Source: Dactylosporangium sp. AC04546 (lineage in GTDB: Bacteria > Actinomycetota > Actinomycetes > Mycobacteriales > Micromonosporaceae). From it: a DNA stretch of 64,000 nucleotides. The notes under the pieces were generated by a model that was not told the DNA's origin, searched no databases, and worked only from the letters and a program-made list of their open reading frames with translations. Within the stretch, counting starts at the first letter, position 1, and each line of letters opens with the position of its first letter. Both the position numbers and the translations under genes were made by a program. Location: contig NZ_JAHYSG010000023.1 of assembly GCF_022095675.1 (NCBI RefSeq), positions 56,069-120,068 of the forward strand. Reading direction: 5' to 3'. This document shows positions 1-8,213 of the stretch, piece after piece.

Positions 1-905
1 AGGTCCAGGCCGTCGGCCCGGCCCTGCGCCACGACCACCGGCACGCCCAGCGGCAGGCGCAGCAGCGGGTCCGCCGCCGCCAGCGCGGCCTCGTCGCCGC
101 GCAGCGCCGCGGCGACCGCCCCGGTGCCGATCCCGCGCCGCTGCCCCTCGGCCAGGTCGAGCACGCCCGCCTGCGACACGACCACCGAGACCGCCCCGGG
201 CGCGTCGGCCGCCGCCCGCACCGCGAGCTGCCCGCCGGCGGAGTGCCCGAACAGCACCAGCCGCGACGGGTCGACCCGGGCATCGGTGGCGCCCGCGAAG
301 GCCAGGCCCGCGGCCACGTCGGCGGTCGTGGCGGCCCAGCCGTGGCGGTCCGGGCGCCGGTACTCGAGGTTCCACGCGGCGAAGCCGCGCCCGGCCAGGT
401 CGATCGCCATCGCGTCCATGAGGTCGGCGCCCCAGACCGAACGCCAGAAGCCGCCGTGCAGCAGCACGGCGACGGGCGCCGGGCCGGTACCGGCCGGCAG
501 CCGCAGCTCGCCCCACTGCTCCGCGTCCGGACCGTAGGCGATGCGCCGGGCCGGGTGCCGCAGCCGGTGCACGGCCCGGCGGACGGCCCAGGTGACGCCC
601 CAGATCTCGCGCCCCTGGTGGTGCTCCGAGCCGGCCGCGACGGGCTGTGGCCCGGTCGCGGTCAGGTCGAGCCACACGGTGCGCGGGGCGTGTCGGCCCG
701 GCGCCGTCATCAGCCGCCGGGCCGGTGCCGTGGGCCCGGGCAGCGCGACGACGGCGCCGGTCGCATCCTCCAGCGCCGCCGCGAGGTCAGGTGCCTCGCG
801 GACGGCGCCGTCCACGCCGAGCGCGGCGAACTCGGCCGCGGCCAGGTCGCGCACCAGGTCGAGGTCGGCGACCAGGTCCGGGCCCACGAGCACGTCGACG
901 TTCAC
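1..905 (-). CDS. Alpha/beta hydrolase (3' end outside window), possible kynurenine formamidase-type
   Basis: About 300 residues are visible from a GTG at 905 that overlaps the upstream stop as GTGA. The C-terminal part is an alpha/beta hydrolase: HGGFW oxyanion motif near residue 150 and the nucleophile elbow GHSAGG near residue 228. HGG[FY]W is common in kynurenine formamidases and small carboxylesterases. The first roughly 110 residues are not typical of the fold. They begin VDVLVGPDL and end in a GREIWGVTWAVR segment, which loosely recalls type II dehydroquinase strand and helix patterns without its catalytic residues. It is last in the hyu operon. The substrate is unknown. Formamidase activity is inferred from the motif and from the absence of a formamidase in the tryptophan operon 24 kb away. 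Confidence 0.75.
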   Translation of the reverse strand, partial: MNVDVLVGPDLVADLDLVRDLAAAEFAALGVDGAVREAPDLAAALEDATGAVVALPGPTAPARRLMTAPGRHAPRTVWLDLTATGPQPVAAGSEHHQGREIWGVTWAVRRAVHRLRHPARRIAYGPDAEQWGELRLPAGTGPAPVAVLLHGGFWRSVWGADLMDAMAIDLAGRGFAAWNLEYRRPDRHGWAATTADVAAGLAFAGATDARVDPSRLVLFGHSAGGQLAVRAAADAPGAVSVVVSQAGVLDLAEGQRRGIGTGAVAAALRGDEAALAAADPLLRLPLGVPVVVAQGRADGLD

Positions 906-1927
906 GCCGCCTCCCGTCGCAGCAGGGGCAGCACCGCGGCGCCCAGCAGGTCCACGCCGCCGTCGTCGGTCAGCCCGTGCGGCGTGCCGAACTCCACCCG
1001 CCCGGCGCCGGCGTCGATGAGCGCCTGGGCCTGGGCCGCGACCTGCTCCGGCGTGCCGGAGAACGCGAACAGGTCGAGCACGTCGTCGGGCACGAGCCGG
1101 CCGGCGGCCTCGTGCTCGCCCCGGTCGACCAGCTCGGCGACCCGGCGGACGAGATCCGCCGGCACGCCCGCGGTCGGGTCGAGCTCGGCGACCACCGCGA
1201 GGTACATCGCGACCTCGGTGCGGGCCCGGGCCCGGGCGGCGGCCCCGTCACGGTCGACCACGGTCACCGCGCCGAGCACGATCCGCACGTCGGCCACCGA
1301 CCGGCCGGCCGGTTCGGTGCCCGCCCGCAGCCGCTCGCGCACCACGCCGACCATCGCCGGGTTGGCGCTGCCGCCGACCTTGATCTCGGCGGCGATCCGG
1401 CCGGCGAGCGCCGCGCCCTGCGGCCCCCACGCACCGATCAGCAGTGGCGGGTCGGGGCGCTGGGTCGGGTAGCGCAGGGCGACGCCCGGCGCGAGCCGGA
1501 ACACCCGGCCGTCGAAGCCGTCGGTCCATCCGCCGAGCAGCCGGTAAACCACCTCGGCCGCCTCGCCGAGCGCGGCGATCGGGCGGGGCTGGTCGATCCC
1601 GACCGCGCCGAGCCAGGTGCCCCGGGCCAGCCCGAGGTAGGCGCGGCCGGCCGAGGCGAGGTCGAGCGCGGCGATCTGGCCGGCGATCTCGTAGGGGGCC
1701 ATCGAGTACGGGTTGAGGCAGGCCGCGCCGAGCCGCACCCGGGAGGTCGCGCCGGCCATCTCCAGCAGCGGGAAGATCGGCGGCTGGAACATGAGGTCGC
1801 CGAAGACGCTCAGCACGTCGAAGCCGTGCGCCTCGGCCGCCCGGGCCAGGCGGGCGTAGTCGCCGGGCCGCTTGTCGCTCTGGATGCCCAGGCCTATCTC
1901 GACGGCGGCCCTTGCCCGGGGGCTCAC
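902..1927 (-). CDS. LLM class flavin-dependent oxidoreductase
   Basis: This 341-residue protein has the luciferase-like monooxygenase TIM-barrel pattern: an early GLGIQSDKRPGDYARLARAAE strand-helix, RVRLGAACLNPYSMAP in the middle, RAYLGLARG, and PPLLIGAWGPQGAALAG near residue 200. Such enzymes use FMNH2 or F420H2 for oxygenation or hydride transfer. F420 use is common in actinomycetes but cannot be read here. The GTG start at 1927 overlaps the upstream stop (GTGA), and the TGA overlaps the next GTG in the same way, so translation is probably coupled along the operon. It is likely a redox step in catabolism of the compound imported by the 10-15 kb ABC system. Confidence 0.85.
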   Translation of the reverse strand: MSPRARAAVEIGLGIQSDKRPGDYARLARAAEAHGFDVLSVFGDLMFQPPIFPLLEMAGATSRVRLGAACLNPYSMAPYEIAGQIAALDLASAGRAYLGLARGTWLGAVGIDQPRPIAALGEAAEVVYRLLGGWTDGFDGRVFRLAPGVALRYPTQRPDPPLLIGAWGPQGAALAGRIAAEIKVGGSANPAMVGVVRERLRAGTEPAGRSVADVRIVLGAVTVVDRDGAAARARARTEVAMYLAVVAELDPTAGVPADLVRRVAELVDRGEHEAAGRLVPDDVLDLFAFSGTPEQVAAQAQALIDAGAGRVEFGTPHGLTDDGGVDLLGAAVLPLLRREAA

Positions 1928-2247
1928 GTGAGGTCGGCCGATCGCATCCCGCGCCGCCGGGTGCGCTCGACCCGCATCACCAGGCGCTCCTCCGGATCGG
2001 GGCAGCAGAACAGGGTGTCGCGCTCCAGCCAGTCGCCGGCCGGCAGCGCCCGCTGCTTGGCCGCCAGGAACGGCAGGACGGCGGCCAGGGCGTAGACGCA
2101 GAAGTGCTTGCCGTCGGGCAGCCGCAGGTGGGCGCTGTTCTCGAGCTCGAAGCAGTCGCCGACCGCCATCCCGCAGACCGAGCGGCCCTCGATGTGATCG
2201 ACGGTGACCCTCAGGTCGTAGATCTCCATGTCGTTGTCTTCGGACAT
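1924..2247 (-). CDS. TIGR04076-like small protein
   Basis: This 107-residue protein resembles the TIGR04076 family: an N-terminal strand (IYDLRVTVDHIEGRSVCG), then VGDCFELEN, a CVYALAAVLPFLAAKQR helix and the late FCCPDPEERLVMRVER segment with two cysteines. These small proteins have no firm biochemical role and often sit beside redox or amidohydrolase genes. The ATG at 2247 is preceded by GAGGAA and lies 4 nt after the stop of the MDR gene. The tail overlaps the luciferase-like gene as GTGA. It could be an accessory or ligand-binding subunit of a neighbouring enzyme, but that is only inference. Confidence 0.7.
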   Translation of the reverse strand: MSEDNDMEIYDLRVTVDHIEGRSVCGMAVGDCFELENSAHLRLPDGKHFCVYALAAVLPFLAAKQRALPAGDWLERDTLFCCPDPEERLVMRVERTRRRGMRSADLT

Positions 2248-2251
2248 TTCC

Positions 2252-3226
2252 TCACGCTCCGATCCGCACGACGATCTTGCCGGTGGTCCGCCCGGCGGCC
2301 AGGTCCTGCAGGGCGGCGGGCGCCCCTTCCAGCGGCTCGACCCGGTTGACCGGTGGCCGGACGGCGCCCGAGGCGCACAGCGCGAACAGCGCCGCGTAGG
2401 CGGCGGCGACCTCGGCCGGCCGCTGCCACGGATAGGCCGAGCCCCACGAGAGGCCGACGAGCGTCGCGTTGCGGGCGACCAGGCGCATCGGGTCGACCGG
2501 CGGCGGCGGCCCGGCCGCGGCGCCCACGGCGACGATGCGTCCCTCGAACGCGAGGCAGTCCAGCGAGCGGGCGAAGACGTCGCCGCCGACCGGGTCGACG
2601 ACGACGTCCACGCCCGCTCCGCCGGTCGCGGCGTCGACGGCCGCGACGAAGTCCTCGGCGTGGTAGTCGATCGCGACGTCGGCACCGTTGGCGCGGCACA
2701 GCTCGGCCTTCGCCGGGCCGCCGGCGGTGCAGATCACCCGGGCGCCGCGGGCGAGGGCGAGCTGGGTGGCCGCGACGCCGACCCCGCCAGCCCCGGCGTG
2801 CACCAGCACGGTGTCCCCGGCGGACACCCCGGCGCGCTCCAGGCTGAACCACGCGGTCTGGTAGGTCACCGGGAGCCCGGCGGCGGTCACCGGGTCGAGC
2901 GCGGCGGGCCGCGGCACGAGCAGGTTCGCGTCGATGGTGACGGTCTCGCCGAGGGCGCCGTGCGGCAGCGCCGGGCAGCCGAGCACCGCGCGGCCGGCGT
3001 CCGGCCCGCTCAGTACCGTGCCGCTGAACTCGACGCCGGGCGTGACCGGCGGCTCCGGCCGCACCGGGTAGGTCCCGCGGCACAGCATGACGTCGAGGAA
3101 GTTGAGGCCGACCGCCTCGACCGCGACGGTCACCCGGCCCGGGCCGGGCTCCGGGTCGTCCGGCACGTCGGCGACGGCGAGCACGTCGATCGGCTCGCCG
3201 TCGCGACAGGCGACGAGGCGCTTCAC
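2252..3226 (-). CDS. Zinc-independent MDR / NADPH:quinone oxidoreductase-like protein
   Basis: This 324-residue medium-chain dehydrogenase/reductase has a GroES-like N-terminal half (GLNFLDVMLCRGTYP, then PGVEFSGTV) and a Rossmann half with HAGAGGVGVAATQLA near residue 147. It lacks the zinc-ligand pattern of alcohol dehydrogenases, as expected for quinone oxidoreductase and enoyl reductase relatives. It probably reduces an enone or quinone with NADPH. The GTG start at 3226 overlaps the stop of the NTF2-like gene (GTGA). The position in the operon suggests a reductive step on a catabolic intermediate. The substrate is unknown. Confidence 0.88.
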   Translation of the reverse strand: MKRLVACRDGEPIDVLAVADVPDDPEPGPGRVTVAVEAVGLNFLDVMLCRGTYPVRPEPPVTPGVEFSGTVLSGPDAGRAVLGCPALPHGALGETVTIDANLLVPRPAALDPVTAAGLPVTYQTAWFSLERAGVSAGDTVLVHAGAGGVGVAATQLALARGARVICTAGGPAKAELCRANGADVAIDYHAEDFVAAVDAATGGAGVDVVVDPVGGDVFARSLDCLAFEGRIVAVGAAAGPPPPVDPMRLVARNATLVGLSWGSAYPWQRPAEVAAAYAALFALCASGAVRPPVNRVEPLEGAPAALQDLAAGRTTGKIVVRIGA

Positions 3227-3615
3227 GGCCGCACCAGCTCCGCGTGGTGATGGACGATCCGCCAGCCGTCACCGGTGCGGCGCAGCACGTCGGTGACCCG
3301 CGTGACCGACACCTGCTCCGGCTGCCCGTCCTCGACGCGGGCGTGCAGCTCGTAGCGCGCCACGCCGACGTCGCCCCACACGTCGATGCGCTTGGCGCGG
3401 GCGACCAGCTCGGCCAGCACGGGCCGCCGGCCCGCGGCGTCACGGCGGTCACGGTACTCGTCCAGCTCGGCCCGGGTGCGCAGCGGTCCGGGCAGATGCG
3501 TCTCCCAGGTGGTGACGTCGGGGTCGAGGTGGGCGTCGAAGCGGCCCCGGTCGCCGGCGAGGAAGGCGGCGTACATGTCGTCGATCGCGGCGGCGATCTC
3601 CACGCAGTCGGTCAC
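3223..3615 (-). CDS. NTF2/SnoaL-like protein
   Basis: This 130-residue protein fits the NTF2-like cone fold: an N-terminal helix (IAAAIDDMYAAFLAGDRGRFDAHL), a WETHLPGPLRTRAEL loop and alternating strands ending VLRRTGDGWRIVHHHAEL, the typical final strand of SnoaL-like and DUF4440 proteins. Members are hydrolases, isomerases or steroid-type cyclases, or non-catalytic partners. The GTG start at 3615 overlaps the amidohydrolase stop as GTGA, and its own TGA overlaps the MDR start. A role in the same catabolic route is likely from coupling, but the reaction is unassigned. Confidence 0.8.
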   Translation of the reverse strand: MTDCVEIAAAIDDMYAAFLAGDRGRFDAHLDPDVTTWETHLPGPLRTRAELDEYRDRRDAAGRRPVLAELVARAKRIDVWGDVGVARYELHARVEDGQPEQVSVTRVTDVLRRTGDGWRIVHHHAELVRP

Positions 3616-4829
3616 GGCCGCACCCCGGCCCGGTCGTCGCGCACCACGGCGCCTCCTTTCATCACCCACCGCACGCCCCGGAACGCCGAGGTGTGCGCCA
3701 TCGGGTCGTCGTCCATCGCGATCAGGTCCGCGAACTTGCCCGGCTCGACCGTGCCCAGGTCCTGCTCGGCCCGCAGCCAGCGCACCGGCCCGAGCGTGCC
3801 GGCGTAGAGCGCCCGCTCGGGGCCGATGACGGAGGACATGTGCTCCAGCTCGCGGACGGTCGCGCTGGTGCCCTCGAACTGCCAGAACGGCGGCATGTCG
3901 CTGCCCAGCAGTACCTCCACCCCGGCGGCGACGGCCAGCTCGTAGCTCTTGAGGTGCCGCTCCCCCGCGCCCAGCGACCGCTGCTGCATCCACTCCGGGA
4001 CGCCCAGCTCGTCGAAGAACGCCTTGCACCGGGTGACGAGCAGGGTCGGCACGAGGGCGGTGCCGCGCTCGGCCATGAGCGCGGCCAGTTCCGCGGTCAG
4101 CTCGTAGCCGTGCTCGACACAGTCGAGGCCCAGTTCGACCGCCTCGGTGATGACCGGCGCCGGGCCGGCGTGGGCGGTGACCCGCCGCCCCCAGTCGTGC
4201 GCGGTCTTCAGCACCGCCGCCAGCTCGTCGGGGTGCAGCTGGCGGGTGTCGATCGACTCGTGCTGGCCGGCGATACCGCCGGAGATCATCACCTTGATCA
4301 GGTCGGCGCCTGCCCTGACCTGCTGGCGTACCCCGCGCCGGAACCCGTCGACGCCGTCGCACTCCAGGGTGTCGCTGCTCTCGTGGCCGTGGCCGCCGGT
4401 GCACACCAGGGCGCGACCGGCGGTGAAGATCCGCGGTCCGGGCGTGCGGCCGGCCTCGATCGAGCGGCGCAACGCAAAGTCGGCGTGGTCCTTCTCGGCG
4501 ACGCACCGGACCGTCGTCACTCCACAGTGGAGGGTACGGCGGGCGCCGTCGGCCATGTACAGCGCGAGCTCGTGCGGGCCCATCTGCTTGAGCCGGTCGC
4601 CGGCCGCGCCCGGCAGGGTGAGCGACAGGTGGGTGTGCATGTTGGTCAGCCCCGGGGTGAGCCAGGCGCCGTCGAGGTCGATGCGGGTCGCGTCGCCGCC
4701 GGCCTCGGCCAGCACCCGCTCGCGGGGGCCGACGGCGGCGATCCGCTCGCCGACCACCCAGACGGCGGCGTCCTCGACCGGCTGGATTCGCCCGTCGACG
4801 ACCGTGCAGTTCTCCAGCAGCAGGCTCAT
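3612..4829 (-). CDS. Metal-dependent amidohydrolase (imidazolonepropionase/prolidase-like)
   Basis: The 405-residue sequence shows the full binuclear amidohydrolase set: the N-terminal composite beta-sandwich, NMHTHLSL with H65 and H67, the GADLIKVMISGG lysine that is normally carbamylated, VTAHAG and VEHGYEL histidines, and the LGSDMPP aspartate. It closes with the EPGKFADLIAMDDDPMAH signature of cytosolic cyclic amidohydrolases. It therefore probably hydrolyses a cyclic amide, imide or peptide-like bond. The ATG at 4829 overlaps the HyuB stop (ATGA). Together with hyuA/hyuB it points to breakdown of a hydantoin-, lactam- or dipeptide-like compound, an inference from context. Confidence 0.9.
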   Translation of the reverse strand: MSLLLENCTVVDGRIQPVEDAAVWVVGERIAAVGPRERVLAEAGGDATRIDLDGAWLTPGLTNMHTHLSLTLPGAAGDRLKQMGPHELALYMADGARRTLHCGVTTVRCVAEKDHADFALRRSIEAGRTPGPRIFTAGRALVCTGGHGHESSDTLECDGVDGFRRGVRQQVRAGADLIKVMISGGIAGQHESIDTRQLHPDELAAVLKTAHDWGRRVTAHAGPAPVITEAVELGLDCVEHGYELTAELAALMAERGTALVPTLLVTRCKAFFDELGVPEWMQQRSLGAGERHLKSYELAVAAGVEVLLGSDMPPFWQFEGTSATVRELEHMSSVIGPERALYAGTLGPVRWLRAEQDLGTVEPGKFADLIAMDDDPMAHTSAFRGVRWVMKGGAVVRDDRAGVRP

Positions 4830-6484
4830 GGTTCCACTCCGTAGATCGTGCGGGCGGCGTCGGCGGAGACGTAGCCGTCGGCCACGTCCGCACGGACCGC
4901 GTCCGGATGGCGCAGGGCGGGGTCGCCGTGCCCCCCGCCGCCGGCGGTCAGCACCGTCACCCGGTCGCCGGCCGCGACGGTCGTGCGCTTGGTGCTCACG
5001 GCGCGCTCCCGCGCGGTACCGGGGAAGAGCACGACGCGGTTCGCCTCCGGGGCCGCGCCGCCGTCGCTCGCCCAGGGCCGGGACTTCGTCTTCTTGATCA
5101 CCGACAGGAACTCGCCCGGGGTCACGAACCGGATGTCCCGGCGCAGCCCGGGTCCGCCGCGGAACCGGCCGGCCCCGCCCGAGTCGGTGCGGATCTCCAT
5201 CCGCTCGAAGAACATGCCGGTCCTGGCCTCCAGGACCTCGACCGGCGTGATCCGGGCCTGGGTCTGGCACGGGTGGTTGGCCGGCCCGATGCCGTCGTGC
5301 CCGGGCGCCCCGCCCCAGCCGACCGGCTCGTTGTTCGACACCGCGAACAGCGCTCCGGTGTCCGGGTGGACGCCGACCATCATGAACCCGGGCACGTCGC
5401 CGCCCGACGAGGCCGGCAGCCGGCCGCCCATGCCCTGCGCCAGCGCCTTGTAGATCAGCTCCAGCGCGACGGTGCCGGTCCACTGGGTGAACGTCGCGGC
5501 CGGGTAGACGGCGTGGAAGAGGGTGCCCGGCTCGGCGCGGACGACCAGCGGCGCGAAGTGGCCGGCGTTCGTCTGCTCGGTCGGCGTGGTGATCGCCTTG
5601 AACGCCACCCGGCAGGTGGCGATCGTCGCGCCGAGGGGCAGGTTGACCGGGCCCGGCACGGCCGGCGAGGAGCCGGCGAAGTCGACGGTGAACGTGCCGC
5701 CGGCGATCGTCACGGTGACCCGCATCAGGATCGGGTCGTCGGTGATCCCGTCGTCGTCGAGCCAGTCCTCGGCCGTCCACGAGCCCTGCGGCAGAGCGTC
5801 GACGGCCTCCCGGGCGGACTGTTCGGCGGCGGCGACGACGGCGTCGACCACCGCGCCCACCGTCGCCCGCCCGTAGGTGCCGAACAGCTCGGCGACCCGC
5901 CGCTCGCCGGTGCGCAGGCACGCCACCTGGGCGTGCAGGTCGCCGAGCACCGCGTCGGGCATGCGCGAGTTGAAGCGGATCAGCTCGTGGATCTCCCGGA
6001 CCGGCTCGCCGCCGGCGAACACGCGGGTGCCCGGGAACAGCAGGCCCTCCTGGTGCACGTCGGTGGAGTCGAGCACGTAGCCGGGGTCCTTGGCGCCGAG
6101 GTCCATCCAGTGGGCCCGGACGCAGAGGAAGGCCACGAGCGCGTCGTCGACGAACACGGGCGCGAACAGCGTCGCATCGTAGGCGTGCGCGGCGTTCCAG
6201 TACGGATAGTTGAGCAGCACGATGTCGCCCGGCCGCAGCGTGTCCCGGCCGACGTACTCCACGCCCTTGCGGATCGAGTAGTCGTTGGCGCCGAGGAAGC
6301 GTGACAGCCCCGTCGACTCGGCGACCAGGCGCAGGTCGGCGTCGTAGATCGAGATGCCGAAGTCGTGGACCTCGTAGATGACCGGGTTGAACGCGGTGCG
6401 CACGAGCGCGGCACGCATCTCCTCGGCCGCGGCCACGAGGTAGCTGCGCACCACCTCGGCGGTGGCGCCGTCGACCTCAGGCAT
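4826..6484 (-). CDS. hyuB: Hydantoinase B / oxoprolinase family protein (copy 1)
   Basis: This 552-residue HyuB-type subunit carries family hallmarks: LNYPYWNAAHAYDATLF, an RAHWMDLGAKDPGY segment, FTVDFAGSSPAVPGPVN, GGDVPGFMMVG and the glycine-rich TDSGGAGRFRGGPGLRRDI near the C terminus. The family couples with HyuA to open cyclic amides with ATP (5-oxoprolinase, N-methylhydantoinase) or to carboxylate ketones (acetone and acetophenone carboxylases). The ATG at 6484 overlaps the stop of the second copy by 8 bp. By eye the two copies are roughly three-quarters identical, so this is a tandem duplication kept in one operon with a single HyuA. Confidence 0.92.
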   Translation of the reverse strand: MPEVDGATAEVVRSYLVAAAEEMRAALVRTAFNPVIYEVHDFGISIYDADLRLVAESTGLSRFLGANDYSIRKGVEYVGRDTLRPGDIVLLNYPYWNAAHAYDATLFAPVFVDDALVAFLCVRAHWMDLGAKDPGYVLDSTDVHQEGLLFPGTRVFAGGEPVREIHELIRFNSRMPDAVLGDLHAQVACLRTGERRVAELFGTYGRATVGAVVDAVVAAAEQSAREAVDALPQGSWTAEDWLDDDGITDDPILMRVTVTIAGGTFTVDFAGSSPAVPGPVNLPLGATIATCRVAFKAITTPTEQTNAGHFAPLVVRAEPGTLFHAVYPAATFTQWTGTVALELIYKALAQGMGGRLPASSGGDVPGFMMVGVHPDTGALFAVSNNEPVGWGGAPGHDGIGPANHPCQTQARITPVEVLEARTGMFFERMEIRTDSGGAGRFRGGPGLRRDIRFVTPGEFLSVIKKTKSRPWASDGGAAPEANRVVLFPGTARERAVSTKRTTVAAGDRVTVLTAGGGGHGDPALRHPDAVRADVADGYVSADAARTIYGVEP

Positions 6485-8213
6485 CCTCTACCCCGTTGAC
6501 CCCGGAGACCTCGGCGAACCCGGAGACCTCGGCGAACCCGGAGGCCTCGGCGAACCCGGAGACCCCGTACACCTCGCGGGCCTGCTCCGCCGACACGTAC
6601 CCCTCGGCGACGTCCTCGCGGACCAGGTCCGGGTCGCGCTCGCGCGGGTCGCCGTGCCCGCCGCCACCGGCGGTCAGCAGCGTGACCCGGTCGCCGACGG
6701 CGACGACGGTGCGCTTGGTGCTGACCGCCTGCTCCCGGTCGGTACCGGGGAAGAGGATCACCCGGTTCGCCTCCGGGGACAGCCCGCCCTCCAGCGCCCA
6801 CGGCCGGGCCTTGGTCTTCTTGATGACCGACAGGAACTCCCCCGGCGTGACGAACCGGATGTCCCGGTGCAGGCCGGCCCCGCCGCGGAACCGGCCGGCC
6901 CCGCCCGAGTCGGTGCGGATCTCCATCCGCTCGAAGAACATGCCGGTCTTCGCCTCCAGCACCTCGATCGGCGTGATCCGCCCGGTGCTGCCGGAGACGT
7001 GGGTGGCGGCGTTCATGCCGTCGTGGTGCGCCGTGCCGCCCCAGCCGACGGGCTCGTTGTTGGAGACCGCGAACAGCGCGCCGGTGTCGGGGTGGATGCC
7101 GACCATCATGAACCCGGGCACGTCGCCGCCCGACGAGGCCGGCAGCCGGTCGGGCATGCCCTGGGCGAGCGCCTTGAGGATCAGCTCGACCGCGACGATG
7201 CCGGTCCAGAGCGTGAACGTCGGCTGCGGGTAGACGGCGTGGAACAGCGTGCCGGGCTCGGCCTTCACCACCAGCGGCGCGACGGTGCCGGCGTTGGAGG
7301 GCTGGTCGGCCGACGTCAGCGACTTGAGGATGACCTTGCAGATCGCCTCGGTCGCGCCGTAGGGCATGTTGACCGGCCCGGCCACGGCCGGCGACGACCC
7401 GGCGAAGTCGACCGTGAACGCGCCGTCGGCGATCGTGACGGTCACCTTCATGTGGATCGGCTCGTCGGTGATGCCGTCGTCGTCGAGCACGTCCTCAGCG
7501 GTCCAGGAGCCCTGCGGCAGCGCGGCCAGGGCCGAGCGGGTGCGGGCGGCGCCGTCGGCGATCATCCGCTCGACGGTCGCCTCGACGGTCGGCCGGCCGA
7601 ACTTCTCGACGATCTCCAGCAGCCGGCGCTCGCCGGTGCGCAGTGCGGCGATCTGGGCGTGCAGGTCGCCCATCACCTCGTCGGGCATGCGCGAGTTGAA
7701 CCGGATCAGCTCGTGGATCTCGCGGACCGGCTCGCCGCGCGACACGACCTTGGTGCCCGGGAAGAGGATGCCTTCCTGGTGTACGTCGGTCGAGTCGAGC
7801 ACGTAGCCCGGGTCCTTGGCACCGAGGTCCATCCAGTGCGCGCGGACGCAGAGGAAGCCCAGCAGCGGCCCGTCCGGCTCGAACACCGGGGCGAACAGGG
7901 TCGCGTCGTAGGCGTGCGCGGCGTTCCAGTACGGGTAGTTGAGCAGCACGACGTCGCCGGGGTGCAGGTTCTCCCGCCCGACGTACTCCACGCCCTTGGC
8001 GAGCGAGAAGTCGTTGGCGCCGAGGAAGAACGTCAGCCCGGTCGCCTCGGCCACCAGGCGCAGGTCGGCGTCGTACAGCGAGAGCCCGAAGTCGTGGACC
8101 TCGTAGACGACCGGGTTGAACGAGGTGCGGATGAGCGTCGCGCGCATCTCCTCGGCCGCGGCGAGCAGGTAGGAGCGCACGACCTCGGTGGTGGCGCCAT
8201 CGAGCTGGGTCAT
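6477..8213 (-). CDS. hyuB: Hydantoinase B / oxoprolinase family protein (copy 2, with repeated tail)
   Basis: This 578-residue paralogue of the downstream HyuB has the same hallmarks (LNYPYWNAAHAYDATLF, RAHWMDLGAKDPGY, TDSGGAGRFRGGAGLHRDI, LLTAGGGGHGDP). It diverges most in the middle (residues about 210-250 and 410-430) and at the C terminus, where a low-complexity tail repeats SGFAEV/A three times. The tail is encoded by an 18-bp tandem repeat and is absent from copy 1. The ATG at 8213 overlaps the HyuA stop (ATGA). It probably pairs with HyuA, either as an alternative beta subunit for another substrate or in a complex containing both copies. Confidence 0.92.
   Translation of the reverse strand: MTQLDGATTEVVRSYLLAAAEEMRATLIRTSFNPVVYEVHDFGLSLYDADLRLVAEATGLTFFLGANDFSLAKGVEYVGRENLHPGDVVLLNYPYWNAAHAYDATLFAPVFEPDGPLLGFLCVRAHWMDLGAKDPGYVLDSTDVHQEGILFPGTKVVSRGEPVREIHELIRFNSRMPDEVMGDLHAQIAALRTGERRLLEIVEKFGRPTVEATVERMIADGAARTRSALAALPQGSWTAEDVLDDDGITDEPIHMKVTVTIADGAFTVDFAGSSPAVAGPVNMPYGATEAICKVILKSLTSADQPSNAGTVAPLVVKAEPGTLFHAVYPQPTFTLWTGIVAVELILKALAQGMPDRLPASSGGDVPGFMMVGIHPDTGALFAVSNNEPVGWGGTAHHDGMNAATHVSGSTGRITPIEVLEAKTGMFFERMEIRTDSGGAGRFRGGAGLHRDIRFVTPGEFLSVIKKTKARPWALEGGLSPEANRVILFPGTDREQAVSTKRTVVAVGDRVTLLTAGGGGHGDPRERDPDLVREDVAEGYVSAEQAREVYGVSGFAEASGFAEVSGFAEVSGVNGVEDA
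6501..6563. repeat. 18-bp tandem repeat inside the hyuB copy 2 tail
   Basis: Units of cccggagacctcggcgaa start at 6501 and 6519 (identical) and 6537 (one mismatch), with a partial unit at 6555. The unit keeps the reading frame, so copy number can change without breaking the gene. It encodes the SGFAEV-type hexapeptide at the C terminus of HyuB copy 2. Confidence 0.9.
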
